Positions 35,414 through 44,573 of a DNA stretch of 64,000 nucleotides are shown here, one piece after another. The translations under genes were made by a program, and so were the position numbers. Under the pieces are notes generated by a model that saw nothing but the letters and a program-made list of their open reading frames with translations, was not told the origin of the DNA and did no database searches. The stretch's first letter is position 1. Each line of letters starts with the position of its first letter. This stretch comes from Streptomyces sp. TLI_053 (GTDB taxonomy: Bacteria; Actinomycetota; Actinomycetes; Streptomycetales; Streptomycetaceae): NCBI RefSeq assembly GCF_900105395.1, contig NZ_LT629775.1:4982001-5046000 (forward strand). Reading direction: 5' to 3'.

Positions 35414-38400
35414 ATGAAGCCGGTCGACCCCCGACTCCTCGCCCACGCCCGCACCACCCGGGTCTTCCTCGCCGGATCCGTCCTGCTGGGGACGGTGAAC
35501 GCGGCCCTGGTGGTGGCCCAGGCGGGCCTGATCGCCGAACTCGTGGTCCGCGGCTTCCAGCAGCGGGCCGGGCTCGGTGAACTCGGCACCCCGCTGGCGC
35601 TGCTGGCGCTCACCGCGGTCGGGCGCGGGCTGGTCGGCTGGCTCACCGAACTGGTCGCGCACCGGTCCGTCGCCCGGGTGAAGTCCACCCTGCGGCGCCG
35701 GCTGCTCGACCACGCCACCGCGCTCGGCCCGGCCTACCTGGCGGGCCGGCGCACCGGCGAACTCACCGCGCTGGCCACCCGGGGCGTCGACGCGCTCGAC
35801 GACTACTTCGCCCGCTACCTGCCGCAGCTGGCGCTCGCCGTGGTCGTCCCGGCCACCGTGCTGCTGCGGATCGTCGGTGCCGACGTCACCTCGGCCGCGA
35901 TCATCGCCGGCACCCTGCCGCTGATCCCGCTGTTCATGGTGCTGATCGGGATGGCCACCCAGGCCCGGATGGACCGTCAGTGGGAGGGGCTGTCCCGGCT
36001 CTCGCACCACTTCCTGGACGTGGTCGCCGGGCTGCCCACGCTCAAGGTGTTCGGCCGGGCCCGCGCCCAGGCCGCCACCATCGCCCGGATCACCGCCGAC
36101 TACCGCCGGGCCACCCTGCGCACCCTGCGGATCGCCTTCGTCTCCTCCTTCGCGCTGGAACTGCTCTCCACCCTCTCGGTCGCCCTGGTCGCCGTCACCG
36201 TCGGTTTCCGGCTGGTCGACGGCACCCTCGACCTGGAGACCGGGCTGCTGATCCTGGTCCTCGCCCCCGAGGTCTACTTCCCGATCCGCCAGGTCGGCGC
36301 GCTCTACCACTCCAGCGTCGAGGGACTCACCGCCGCCGACCGGATCTTCGAGGTGCTGGAGACCCCGCTGCCGCCGCGCGGCACCGTGCCCGCGCCCGAC
36401 CTGGCCGGGGCCGCCCTCACCGCCGAGGGCCTCGTGGTGGCCTTCCCCGGCCGCGGCACGCCCGTCCTGGACGGCGCCTCGCTCACCCTCCGCCCCGGCG
36501 AGACGGTCGCCCTCACCGGGCCCTCCGGGGCCGGCAAGTCCACCCTGCTCGGCGTCCTGCTCGGCCTCACCGCGCCCACCGCCGGAACGGTCCGGATCAC
36601 CGCCGCCGACGGGCGGACCCACGACCTGGCCGAGCTGGAGCCGGACAGCTGGCGGCGGCAGATCGCCTGGGTGCCGCAGCACCCGCACCTGTTCGCCGGG
36701 ACCGTCGCCGACAACCTGACCCTGCACCGGCCCGGAGCCACCGAGCAGCAGCAGCGCGCGGCCCTGCGCTCCGCGCACGCCCTCGACTTCGTCGACCGGC
36801 TGCCGCAGGGTCTCGCCACCCGTCTCGGCGAGGACGGCGCCGGGCTCTCCGCCGGACAGCGCCAGCGGCTCGCGCTCGCCCGGGTGCTGCTCGCCGACGA
36901 CCGCCCGCTGGTCCTGCTCGACGAGCCCACCGCCAACCTGGACGGCGACTCCGAGGCGGCCGTCGTCGACGCCGTCCGGGCACTGGCCGCCGACCCGGCG
37001 CGCACGGTGCTGGTGGTCGCGCACCGGCCCGCGCTGCTGGCCGCCGCCGACCGGCGGGTCCGGCTGACCGGCCCGGCCGCTCCTCCCGTCCCGGCCGCCG
37101 CCCTCCCCGCCGCATCCGCCGTCCCCGCTGCCGCCGTCCCCGCCGTCCCGGCACCGGCGCCACCCGACCAGGACGCCCCGGCCCCCGCCGCGGGCGCCGT
37201 CCGGCCCCGGCTGGCGCTCTCGGTGCTGCTCGGCTCGCTCGCGCTCGGCTGCGCGGTGGCGCTGATGGCCACCTCCGGCTGGCTGATCTCCCGGGCCTCC
37301 GAGATGCCGCCCGTGCTCCATCTGATGATGGCCGTCACCGCGGTGCGCGCCTTCGGCATCGGCCGCAGCGTCTTCCGCTACGCCGAGCGGCTGGTCTCGC
37401 ACGACGCGGTGCTGCGCACCCTCGGCACCCTGCGCGTCGCCGTCCACCGCCGGCTCGCCGTGCTGGCCCCGGCGGCGCTGCCCGCGTTCCGGCGGGGCGA
37501 CCTGCTCTCCCGGCTGGTCGCCGACGTCGACGCGGTCCAGGACCACTACCTGCGCTGGCGGCTCCCGGCCGCGGTGGCGGCGGTGGTCTCCACCGCCACC
37601 GCGCTCGCCGTGGGCGCCTTCCTGCCCGCCGCCGGGCTGGTGCTGGGGCTCGGCCTGCTGCTCGCGGGCCTGGTGGTGCCCGCGCTGACCGCCCGCTGGT
37701 CGGCCGGCGCCGAGCGGCGGCAGGCCCCGGCGCGCGGGCGGCTCGCCACCGCCGTCCTGGACGCCTTCAGCGGCACCGCCGAACTCACCGTGGCCGGCGC
37801 CCTGCCGGGACGGCTGGCCGCCGTCCGCGCGGCCGACGCCACGCTGACCGGGCTGGCCGCCCGCTCGGCCGCCACCGCGGCGCTCGGCACCGGGCTGATC
37901 ACCCTGCTCACCGGCCTCACGGTGGCCGGCGCCGCGGCGGCGGGGCTGCACGGCGTGGCGTCCGGGGCGCTCGCCCCGGTCTGTCTGGCCGTGGTCGTGC
38001 TGACCCCGCTGGCGGCCTTCGAGGCGGTCACCGGGATGCCCGCCGCCGTCCAGGCCCGCCGGCGCGGCCTGGCCGCCTCGGAGCGGCTCGCCGAGGTGCT
38101 GGACGCGCCGGAGGCCGTGGCCGAACCCGCCGAGCCGGCCGCGCTGCCCGGGCAGCCGCTGCCGATCACGGTCCGCGGCCTGACCGCCCGGTACCCCGGC
38201 CGGAGCGTGGACGCGCTGAGCGGCGTCGACCTCGACCTCGCCCCCGGCCGGCGGATCGCCGTGGTCGGCCCGTCCGGTTCCGGCAAGACCACGCTCGCGC
38301 ACACGCTGCTCCGCTTCCTGGACCAGCGCGCGGGCGCCGTCGTCCTCGCCGCCGGCCGTCCACAGGCTGTGGACAGCCGCGCGCTGGCGGGGGAGGACGT

Positions 38401-38935
38401 CCGCCGGGTGGTCGGGCTCTGCGCGCAGGACGCCCACGTCTTCGACAGCTCGCTCCGGGAGAACCTGCGTCTCGCCCGGCCCGGTGCCGACGAGGAGGAG
38501 CTGCGGGCCGCGCTCGCCGCCGCCCGGCTGCTGGACTTCACCGACTCACTGCCGGACGGCCTGGACACCATGGTCGGCGAGCACGGCGCCCGGCTCTCCG
38601 GCGGGCAGCGGCAGCGGCTGGCGCTGGCCCGGGCACTGCTCGCGGACTTCCCGGTGCTCGTCCTGGACGAGCCGGCCGAGCACCTCGACCTGCCCACCGC
38701 CGACGCGCTCACCGCCGATCTGCTCGCCGCCACCGCCGGGCGCAGCACCGTCCTGATCACCCACCGGCTGGCCGGACTGGACGACGGCACGGTGGACGAG
38801 GTGCTGGTCCTGGAGGCGGGCCGGGTGGTCGAGCGGGGCGGCTGGTCGGAACTGCTGGCCCGGCCGGAGGGTCGGCTGCGCGCCCTGCACGACCGGGAGC
38901 GGGAGGCGGAGGGCCTGCCGCTGGCGGTCGGGTAG
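35414..38935 (+). CDS. cydDC: Fused CydD-CydC ABC exporter needed for cytochrome bd assembly
   Basis: 1,173 residues comprising two full ABC half-transporters. The CydD half has six helices and an ATPase with Walker A GPSGAGKST (about 369), signature LSAGQRQRLALARVLL and Walker B VLLDEPTANLD. An Ala/Pro linker spans about 555-595. The CydC half has Walker A GPSGSGKTT (about 952), signature LSGGQRQRLALARALL and VLDEPAEHLD. CydDC exports thiols such as glutathione or cysteine in other bacteria (mycothiol is a possible substrate here, inferred) for bd assembly. Fusion into one chain is common in actinomycetes. Confidence 0.94.
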   Translation: MKPVDPRLLAHARTTRVFLAGSVLLGTVNAALVVAQAGLIAELVVRGFQQRAGLGELGTPLALLALTAVGRGLVGWLTELVAHRSVARVKSTLRRRLLDHATALGPAYLAGRRTGELTALATRGVDALDDYFARYLPQLALAVVVPATVLLRIVGADVTSAAIIAGTLPLIPLFMVLIGMATQARMDRQWEGLSRLSHHFLDVVAGLPTLKVFGRARAQAATIARITADYRRATLRTLRIAFVSSFALELLSTLSVALVAVTVGFRLVDGTLDLETGLLILVLAPEVYFPIRQVGALYHSSVEGLTAADRIFEVLETPLPPRGTVPAPDLAGAALTAEGLVVAFPGRGTPVLDGASLTLRPGETVALTGPSGAGKSTLLGVLLGLTAPTAGTVRITAADGRTHDLAELEPDSWRRQIAWVPQHPHLFAGTVADNLTLHRPGATEQQQRAALRSAHALDFVDRLPQGLATRLGEDGAGLSAGQRQRLALARVLLADDRPLVLLDEPTANLDGDSEAAVVDAVRALAADPARTVLVVAHRPALLAAADRRVRLTGPAAPPVPAAALPAASAVPAAAVPAVPAPAPPDQDAPAPAAGAVRPRLALSVLLGSLALGCAVALMATSGWLISRASEMPPVLHLMMAVTAVRAFGIGRSVFRYAERLVSHDAVLRTLGTLRVAVHRRLAVLAPAALPAFRRGDLLSRLVADVDAVQDHYLRWRLPAAVAAVVSTATALAVGAFLPAAGLVLGLGLLLAGLVVPALTARWSAGAERRQAPARGRLATAVLDAFSGTAELTVAGALPGRLAAVRAADATLTGLAARSAATAALGTGLITLLTGLTVAGAAAAGLHGVASGALAPVCLAVVVLTPLAAFEAVTGMPAAVQARRRGLAASERLAEVLDAPEAVAEPAEPAALPGQPLPITVRGLTARYPGRSVDALSGVDLDLAPGRRIAVVGPSGSGKTTLAHTLLRFLDQRAGAVVLAAGRPQAVDSRALAGEDVRRVVGLCAQDAHVFDSSLRENLRLARPGADEEELRAALAAARLLDFTDSLPDGLDTMVGEHGARLSGGQRQRLALARALLADFPVLVLDEPAEHLDLPTADALTADLLAATAGRSTVLITHRLAGLDDGTVDEVLVLEAGRVVERGGWSELLARPEGRLRALHDREREAEGLPLAVG

Positions 38936-39024
38936 CCCCGGGGCCGGGTGTCCTGGCCCCGGGCGGAGGGGAGTCGCCGGCCCTCGTCCGTCGCGTCGCT
39001 ACTTCTGACGAAAACCGTACAAAC

Positions 39025-39030
39025 TACGCT
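39025..39030 (+). promoter_or_regulatory. -10 box TACGCT of a leaderless kinase gene
   Basis: TACGCT ends 7 bases before the ATG at 39038 and an A/T-rich stretch precedes it; TTCTGA at 39003-39008 is a possible -35 with a 16-bp spacer. No Shine-Dalgarno sequence is present. Confidence 0.45.
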
Positions 39031-39037
39031 CATCGTC

Positions 39038-40990
39038 ATGGACCCCACGCCAGAGCTGCCCGAGCCCGCCGGGACCGACTCGCCCACCCCGTCCGCCGCG
39101 TCCGCCGCGTCCGGCGAGGCCGCCGCGTCCGGCGAGGCCGCCGGGCCGGTGGCGGCCGGGCCGGTGGCGGCCGGTGGGTCGGCCGGGGTGCCCTCCGCCC
39201 CCGGCGACCCGGAGGCGGACCAGGTGCCCCACCGCGTCCCCGAGATCGCCTCGCTGGGCCTGGACACCCTGGTCACCGAGGTGGCCGAACGGCTGCAGTC
39301 CGCCGCCGCCGTCACCGACCGGATGCAGCGGCTGCTGGAGGCGGTCGTCTCGGTCGGCGCGGGTCTGGACCTGCACGCCACCCTGCACCGGATCGCCACC
39401 GGCGCCGCCGAGCTCGTCGACGCCCGCTACGCCGCCCTCGGGGTGATCGCCCCCAACGGGCACGGGCTCTCCGACTTCATCCATGTCGGAGTGGACGACG
39501 CGGTGGCGGCCCGGATCGGCGAGCTGCCGGTCGGCCGGGGCATCCTCGGGGCGCTGATCGACCGCCCCGAGCCGCTGCGGCTCGGCGAGCTCGGCGCCGA
39601 TCCCCGCTCGTACGGCTTCCCCCCGCACCACCCGGAGATGAGGACCTTCCTCGGCGAGCCGATCAGGATCCGCGACGAGGTGTTCGGCAATCTCTACCTG
39701 ACCGAGAAGAAGGGCGGCGGCGCCTTCACCCCCGAGGACGAGCAGGTGGTGCACGCGCTGGCCGCCGCGGCCGGGGTCGCGATCGAGAACTCCCGCCTCT
39801 ACGAGGAGGGCCGGCGCCGGGAGCGGTGGATCGCCGGGGCGGCCGCCGTCACCACGGCGCTGCTCTCCAGGGACGAGGCGGAGATCGCCCTCACCGTCGC
39901 CGCCGAGCAGGTCAGGGAGCTGGCGGACGCCGCGCTGGGCATGATCCTGCTGCCGGTGGCCGACGAGGACGCCGGCACCGTGCGGATGCGGGTCGCGCAC
40001 GCCTCCGGGGAGGCGGCCGAGTTCGTGCGCGGCGAACTGCTGCCGCCGGACAGCTTCGCCGCCCGGCTGCTCGACGGCGAGAGCGTCCACCTGGACGACA
40101 TGTCCACCGACCCGACCGTGGTGATCCGGCTCGCCCGCAGCTTCGGCCCGTCGCTGGCCGTGCCGATGGTCGCCGCCCGCCGGGTGCTCGGCGGGCTGTG
40201 CGTCTGGCGTCCGCGGGGCGCGATGCCGTTCACCGACGGGGAGAAGCAGCTGGCCGAGACCTTCGCCTCGCAGGCCGCGCTCGCACTGCGGCTCGCCGAG
40301 GGCCAGCGCGACCAGCAGCGGCTCGCGGTCTTCCAGGACCGCGACCGGATCGCCCGCGACCTGCACGACCTGGTCATCCAGCGGCTGTTCGCCACCGGGA
40401 TGATGCTGGAGGGCGCCGCCCGGCGGGCCATCGTCCCCGAGGTGAAGGTCCGCATCGGCGAGGCCGTCGACGAACTGGACGCCACCATCCAGGAGGTCCG
40501 CACCACCATCTACGCGCTCCAGCACGACGACCACGGCGACGCGCCGGACACCCTGCGGACCCGGGTGCTGCGCGAGTGCAGCCAGACTGCTGCGGCGCTC
40601 GGCTTCAAGCCCTCGGTCTCCTTCGTCGGCCCGGTGGAGAGCCTGGTCGGCGAGAAGACCGGTCGTCAACTGCTCGCGGCGCTGCGGGAGATGCTCTCCA
40701 ACGCGGCCCGGCACGCCCGGGCCTCCCGGGTCGGCGTCGAGGTCGACTCGACCGTGCACCTGGACGACGACGGCCGGCCCGTCGGCGGCGACCCGGAGTC
40801 GCTCGACCGGGGCGGGCGCCCCGGGGTCCTGCTGACCGTCACCGACGACGGGGTCGGCATCCCGGAGGGCGGGCGGCGCAGCGGCCTGCGCAATCTGACC
40901 CGGCGGGCCGAGGCGCTGGGCGGGGACGCCTGGCACGAGCCGGGGCCGTACGGCCGGGGTACCAGGGTGCGCTGGACGGCGCGTCTCTGA
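39038..40990 (+). CDS. DevS/DosT-like GAF-GAF histidine kinase (candidate haem sensor)
   Basis: 650 residues: an acidic low-complexity N-terminus, GAF-A (about 105-250), GAF-B (about 265-420), HisKA_3 with phospho-His near 435 (RDRIARDLHDLVIQRLF) and a HATPase ending GLRNLTRRAEALGG. GAF-A contains GFPPHHPEMRTFLGEP then NLYLTEK. In mycobacterial DevS the equivalent His149 and Tyr171 are the haem ligand and distal residue; both are kept with the same 22-residue spacing. It is therefore a likely O2/NO/redox-sensing haem kinase. No response regulator adjoins; it directly follows the cyd operon. Confidence 0.85.
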   Translation: MDPTPELPEPAGTDSPTPSAASAASGEAAASGEAAGPVAAGPVAAGGSAGVPSAPGDPEADQVPHRVPEIASLGLDTLVTEVAERLQSAAAVTDRMQRLLEAVVSVGAGLDLHATLHRIATGAAELVDARYAALGVIAPNGHGLSDFIHVGVDDAVAARIGELPVGRGILGALIDRPEPLRLGELGADPRSYGFPPHHPEMRTFLGEPIRIRDEVFGNLYLTEKKGGGAFTPEDEQVVHALAAAAGVAIENSRLYEEGRRRERWIAGAAAVTTALLSRDEAEIALTVAAEQVRELADAALGMILLPVADEDAGTVRMRVAHASGEAAEFVRGELLPPDSFAARLLDGESVHLDDMSTDPTVVIRLARSFGPSLAVPMVAARRVLGGLCVWRPRGAMPFTDGEKQLAETFASQAALALRLAEGQRDQQRLAVFQDRDRIARDLHDLVIQRLFATGMMLEGAARRAIVPEVKVRIGEAVDELDATIQEVRTTIYALQHDDHGDAPDTLRTRVLRECSQTAAALGFKPSVSFVGPVESLVGEKTGRQLLAALREMLSNAARHARASRVGVEVDSTVHLDDDGRPVGGDPESLDRGGRPGVLLTVTDDGVGIPEGGRRSGLRNLTRRAEALGGDAWHEPGPYGRGTRVRWTARL

Positions 40991-41265
40991 GTGTCCGTCG
41001 GGCGGCCGGGCGACGCACCGTCGGCGGGGCCGGCCGGGCGTCGGAATGGTCGGGGCGACTCGGGACATTCTCGAACGGTTGGTGAACGACGCGCAGCGCC
41101 GGCGGGAGTGCTTGGCGCGCGGAAGGTGTGCAGTCGGTGAAAGTTTAACGAGAGAGAACTTCCCGGCCAACGGAGAAAGTTGTGCATTTCGTGGCCTTCC
41201 GGCGCTCTCGTGTGCACACATAGCTTTACTCCCGTCTCGGAGAGAAACCGGACCGTGGGGGAGCA

Positions 41266-41688
41266 GTGGACGCGTCTGGCCGCGGTCACACCGCAGCAGG
41301 GGCAGGTCGAGGGGGATTCCGGGCCGAACGGGCGCCGGACGGACGGTACCGCTGGCAACTGAAGGCGCCGAACGGGCGCGTTGTCGCGGTGACCGCGGCC
41401 GGGTACGAGACGGCTGCGGAGGCGGAGCGCGGCTTCGACGGCTTACGGGTCGTCGCGGACGGGCTCACCGCCCGGATCACGCACGTCCGGGACGGCATCG
41501 GGTGGGTCTGGGTGGTCCCGGGCACCCGCAACCTCCCGGAGGTGCGGTCGAGCCGTGCCTACGAGCGGTACGCGACCTGTCAGAACGCCTTCCGGCGCTT
41601 CGTGGTGCTGCTGGCGAAACAGCCGGCCCTCGAACGTCCCGAACCGATGGAGCGGGGGCCGTCGTTGAGAACGTCCGATGTCCACTGA
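41266..41688 (+). CDS. DUF1508 (YegP)-like protein, first of a paralogous pair
   Basis: 140 residues. The central part YRWQLKAPNGRVVAVTAAGYETAAEAERGFDGL resembles the DUF1508/YegP repeat (YRWRLxAxNGRxxAxS). The C-terminal half, SSRAYERYATCQNAFRRFVVLL, is shared in pattern with the next gene. GTG 41266 is preceded by GGGGGAG. The 275 bp upstream holds an A/T-rich patch (41136-41190) suitable for a promoter. Function unknown; the family link is moderate. Confidence 0.6.
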   Translation: MDASGRGHTAAGAGRGGFRAERAPDGRYRWQLKAPNGRVVAVTAAGYETAAEAERGFDGLRVVADGLTARITHVRDGIGWVWVVPGTRNLPEVRSSRAYERYATCQNAFRRFVVLLAKQPALERPEPMERGPSLRTSDVH

Positions 41689-42085
41689 GCGACGCGGGCC
41701 GCGCCTGCTCTCCGTCCCGGTCGGCGACCGTTCGCTGTCCTGGGCGCTGCGAGCGGCGAACGGCAGACAGCTCGGCGTGGGCGTGCGCACCTATCGCAAC
41801 GAGCAGGAACTCACCGACGCCGTCCGTGAGTTGATCATCGAGCGGACGGCACTGCGGTGCACCGTCGGCCAGTCCGAGGCCCGGCTCTGGGTCTGGACGG
41901 CCTACCTGCCGGTCCGCACCACCCGTCCGGGTGCCGCCGAGGCGGCCGGGCCGGTGGCCCGCAGCGCCCGGGGCTACCTCCGGCGCGACCAGTGCCAGGC
42001 CGGCGTGACCGGATTCCTGTCCGGGCTCCAGCGCCTGGGCCAGGAGTCGCGGCGCCCCGGCCGGGAGGACACCTGGCCGTTCTGA
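41678..42085 (+). CDS. DUF1508-like protein, second of the pair
   Basis: 135 residues. LSWALRAANGRQLGVGVRTYRNEQELTDAVREL followed by WVWTAYLPV and SARGYLRRDQCQAGVTGFLSGL parallels the preceding protein region by region, so the two are diverged tandem duplicates. Its ATG lies 11 bp inside the first gene, indicating translational coupling. Function unknown. Confidence 0.6.
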   Translation: MSTERRGPRLLSVPVGDRSLSWALRAANGRQLGVGVRTYRNEQELTDAVRELIIERTALRCTVGQSEARLWVWTAYLPVRTTRPGAAEAAGPVARSARGYLRRDQCQAGVTGFLSGLQRLGQESRRPGREDTWPF

Positions 42086-42461
42086 CGGCCCGTCCGCAGT
42101 TCCGCAGCCGCCTTCGGGCGGCTGTTCGTGCTGGCCCCGCACAGGGGCCGGCTTCCCCCTCTTCCGGTGAAGCCCAGGTATCCGGCAACCCCCCGAGTCG
42201 CCACCTGGAGAAGAACGTCACCGGCCTCCCACCTGCGACTTTCCCACCCTCCGCGGCCGCGCTGACCTGTCGCTAAACCTCTCCGAACCGAGAAATCGAC
42301 AATCGCCGGCGGCCGGGCTCGGCCCTTCCGACGGAACCGGGCCGACCGACAGGATCGGCACTGCCGGAGCGGCCACCGCGGACGTGGCCACCGGCCCCGG
42401 TCACTGACCACCAGTACCCGGGCACAGCGATGTACTGCTCTCCCACCGGAGGAAGAGGAAC
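42086..42461 (+). other. 376-bp intergenic region upstream of the phosphate-type locus
   Basis: No gene is supported. The end carries GGAGGAAGAGG, the ribosome site of the gene at 42462. I looked for Pho-box direct repeats (GTTCACC type) and found no convincing pair. Confidence 0.5.
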
Positions 42462-43523
42462 ATGCGCAAGACCGCTGCCAAGCTGCTCGCCGCCGCCGCC
42501 ATCGCCACCTCGGTCGCCACCGTCGCCGCCGGCACCGCCGTCGCCGACCCGTCGACCCTGCCCACCCTGCCGGTCGCGCAGGACATCGTGGGTGTCGGCT
42601 CGGACACCACCCAGGCCGTCCTGAACCAGTTCTCGACCGACTACAACGCGTTCCTGGGCGCCAGCAGCACCCTCCCGCGTCTGTACAGCTGGGACGCGAC
42701 GGGCACCTCGCCGATCGTCACCAAGACCGGCGCCCAGACCAGCCCGGCGTTCGCCCGCCCGAACGGTTCGAGCGCCGGCATCAAGGCGCTGGAGAACAGC
42801 ACCGACGCCACGGTGAACTTCGCCCGCTCCTCCCGCGCCCCGCAGGCCACCGACCAGCCCTCCGACCTGTTCGTCGCGTTCGCCAAGGACGCGGTCTCGG
42901 TCGCCACCACCACCACGGGCAGCAACGCTCCGACCAACCTGTCCAAGGCCGACCTGATCAACATCTACAACTGCACCTACACCAACTGGAACCAGATCCC
43001 GGGCTACACGGGCGCGGGCGGCACCATCAAGCCCTTCCTCCCGCAGGTCGGCTCCGGCACCCGCTCCTTCTTCCTGGGGACCCTCGGCCTGGCCAACGGT
43101 GGCGCCTGCGTCCTGGTCAACCCGCTCGTCCAGGAGAACCAGGGTACCGACCCGGTCCTGAACGACCCGAACGCGATCGTTCCCTACTCCGCTGCCCACT
43201 ACATCGGCCAGGTCTACAACGGCCACAGCAGCGGCTCTGACGCTGCGGGCAACCTGACCATCCGTTCGATCGACGGCATCTCCCCGATCGACGCCACCAA
43301 CGGCCTGGCGAAGGCCTTCGCCGACACCTCGTTCGGCCGCGTTGTCTACAACGTGGTCCGCGCGACGGCCTGGACCGCCACCGACACCCAGGGCACCGCG
43401 CTGCGCGCGATCTTCGGCACCAACGGGTGGATCTGCAAGAACGCCACCGCCGCCGCCGACATCAAGAGCTACGGCTTCCGCGCCCTGCCGGCCGGCGCCT
43501 GCGGCAGCACCATCCACTCCTGA
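42462..43523 (+). CDS. Secreted PstS-like periplasmic-binding-fold protein
   Basis: 353 residues. Residues 1 to about 28 form a Sec signal peptide ending ATVAAGTAVADP with no lipobox Cys. The mature part begins DIVGVGSDTTQAVLNQFS, like the phosphate-site start of PstS, and has FARSSRAP and PQVGSGTRSFFLGTLG, a variant of the PstS SGTT phosphate loop. Two late Cys flank the C-terminal ICKNATAAADIKSYGFRALPAGAC. Being soluble it would be released or wall-retained. It opens the locus that contains pstC, pstA and pstB; phosphate as ligand is inferred. Confidence 0.75.
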   Translation: MRKTAAKLLAAAAIATSVATVAAGTAVADPSTLPTLPVAQDIVGVGSDTTQAVLNQFSTDYNAFLGASSTLPRLYSWDATGTSPIVTKTGAQTSPAFARPNGSSAGIKALENSTDATVNFARSSRAPQATDQPSDLFVAFAKDAVSVATTTTGSNAPTNLSKADLINIYNCTYTNWNQIPGYTGAGGTIKPFLPQVGSGTRSFFLGTLGLANGGACVLVNPLVQENQGTDPVLNDPNAIVPYSAAHYIGQVYNGHSSGSDAAGNLTIRSIDGISPIDATNGLAKAFADTSFGRVVYNVVRATAWTATDTQGTALRAIFGTNGWICKNATAAADIKSYGFRALPAGACGSTIHS

Positions 43524-43539
43524 TCGCACCCCTGTACCT

Positions 43540-43573
43540 CCGGCGGCCAGGGGTTTCCGCCCCTGGCCGCCGG
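43540..43573 (+). terminator. Perfect hairpin after the first PstS-like gene
   Basis: 14-bp perfect arms 43540-43553 and 43560-43573 with loop TTTCCG, 17 bases after the stop. A likely Rho-independent-type terminator or attenuator. Confidence 0.75.
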
Positions 43574-43616
43574 GCCACGCCGGGCCGGCCGGATCGCACC
43601 CGGGCGGGGCCGGCGG

Positions 43617-43680
43617 CACCACCGCACGAACGCACCACCGTACGGCCACAGCACCGTACGAACGCGCCACCGCACGAAGC
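43617..43680 (+). repeat. Four 16-bp tandem repeats upstream of a secreted-protein gene
   Basis: Units start at 43617, 43633, 43649 and 43665 and share the core CACCGyACGrA (for example CACCACCGCACGAACG and CAGCACCGTACGAACG). They lie 58 bp before the ATG at 43738, in promoter position. They could be regulator half-sites in register or a slippage product. Confidence 0.65.
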
Positions 43681-43737
43681 GCCAACTCACGGCCTTCACG
43701 GCCGGACCGTTCCATGTTGCACACTTAGGAGAGCAGT

Positions 43738-44322
43738 ATGTCCCGCACCAGCGCCCGTCTCGCCGCCGTTGCCACGGCTGTTGTGCTCGCCACCACTGGC
43801 GCGGCCACCTCGGCCACCGCCGCCACCCCGGCCACCGGCAGTGCCGTGGTGAACGAGAGCAACACCTTCCTGATCAACTCCCTCTCGGCGGGCGTCATGG
43901 TCTTTGCCCTCCCGACGGCCACGGGCTCCTACGACAGCGCCACCGGCCTGTCCGCCGCGTTCCCGGTGACCGGCGGTGCCGCCAACCTCCCCAGCTACTA
44001 CGGCGACGTCCAGCTGGGCGGCGGGCTGCTCTTCATCAACCTGCGCACCGGCAAGACCGCCGTCTTCAAGAACCTGTCCTTCAACGTGGGCAACTGGCAG
44101 ATCACCGGTGTGCCGCAGGGCGGCACCACCTCGGTCGCGCTGCTCGACCCGGCAGGCGACACCACGGTCGCCGGCAACGCCGCCGCCAGCACGCTGACTG
44201 CCAGCGACCTCCAGGTGGACGAGGAGGGTGCGAAGTACCTCGACACGAAGCTGAACACCACCTTCTTCACCGCGGGTCAGTCGGTGGGTTCGCTGAACCT
44301 CACCTTCAAGGCCGGCAGCTGA
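43738..44322 (+). CDS. Small secreted protein of unknown function
   Basis: 194 residues: a signal peptide with probable cleavage after ATSATA (about residue 28), no lipobox, then a beta-rich domain without Cys (FLINSLSAGVMVFALPTATG, GDVQLGGGLLFINLRTGK, SFNVGNWQITGVP). I do not recognise it firmly; a Htaa-like or immunoglobulin-like fold is possible. GGAGAG precedes the ATG. It stands between two PstS-like genes and ends in a hairpin (44342-44367). Confidence 0.65.
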   Translation: MSRTSARLAAVATAVVLATTGAATSATAATPATGSAVVNESNTFLINSLSAGVMVFALPTATGSYDSATGLSAAFPVTGGAANLPSYYGDVQLGGGLLFINLRTGKTAVFKNLSFNVGNWQITGVPQGGTTSVALLDPAGDTTVAGNAAASTLTASDLQVDEEGAKYLDTKLNTTFFTAGQSVGSLNLTFKAGS

Positions 44323-44341
44323 CACGCACCAGGTAACGGCG

Positions 44342-44367
44342 GCGGGGTCCGGAGGTCCGGGCCCCGC
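44342..44367 (+). terminator. Hairpin after the small secreted protein gene
   Basis: GCGGGGTCCGGA (44342-44353) pairs with TCCGGGCCCCGC (44356-44367) with one G-U and a 2-nt loop. Confidence 0.6.
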
Positions 44368-44573
44368 TGTTCCGCGCTCCGGGGAACGGTCGGCGGAGTG
44401 ATCAAACAGGGTTGTTCGCAGGCGAGTTGTGGCCTCGTACACCCTGGCGATCCACGGCGTCCATGTACGGCTGGCCGAATGGTGACTGACCATCGGCGGC
44501 ATCTGGCCAACTCGCGCCGGGGTCCGGCCGGTTCCCCGTCTACGCGCGAAGCGCGGTCCTGGAGGTGCACGTC

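Noticed and set aside
35980..41085. Plus-strand frame of 1,701 codons through cydDC and the kinase gene
   Set aside because: Out-of-frame shadow rich in Arg/Ala/Gly/Pro; the real genes occupy another frame with intact motifs.
42086..42461. Pho boxes upstream of the phosphate-type locus
   Set aside because: Only scattered GTCAC words; no pair of 11-bp direct repeats of GTTCACC type was found.
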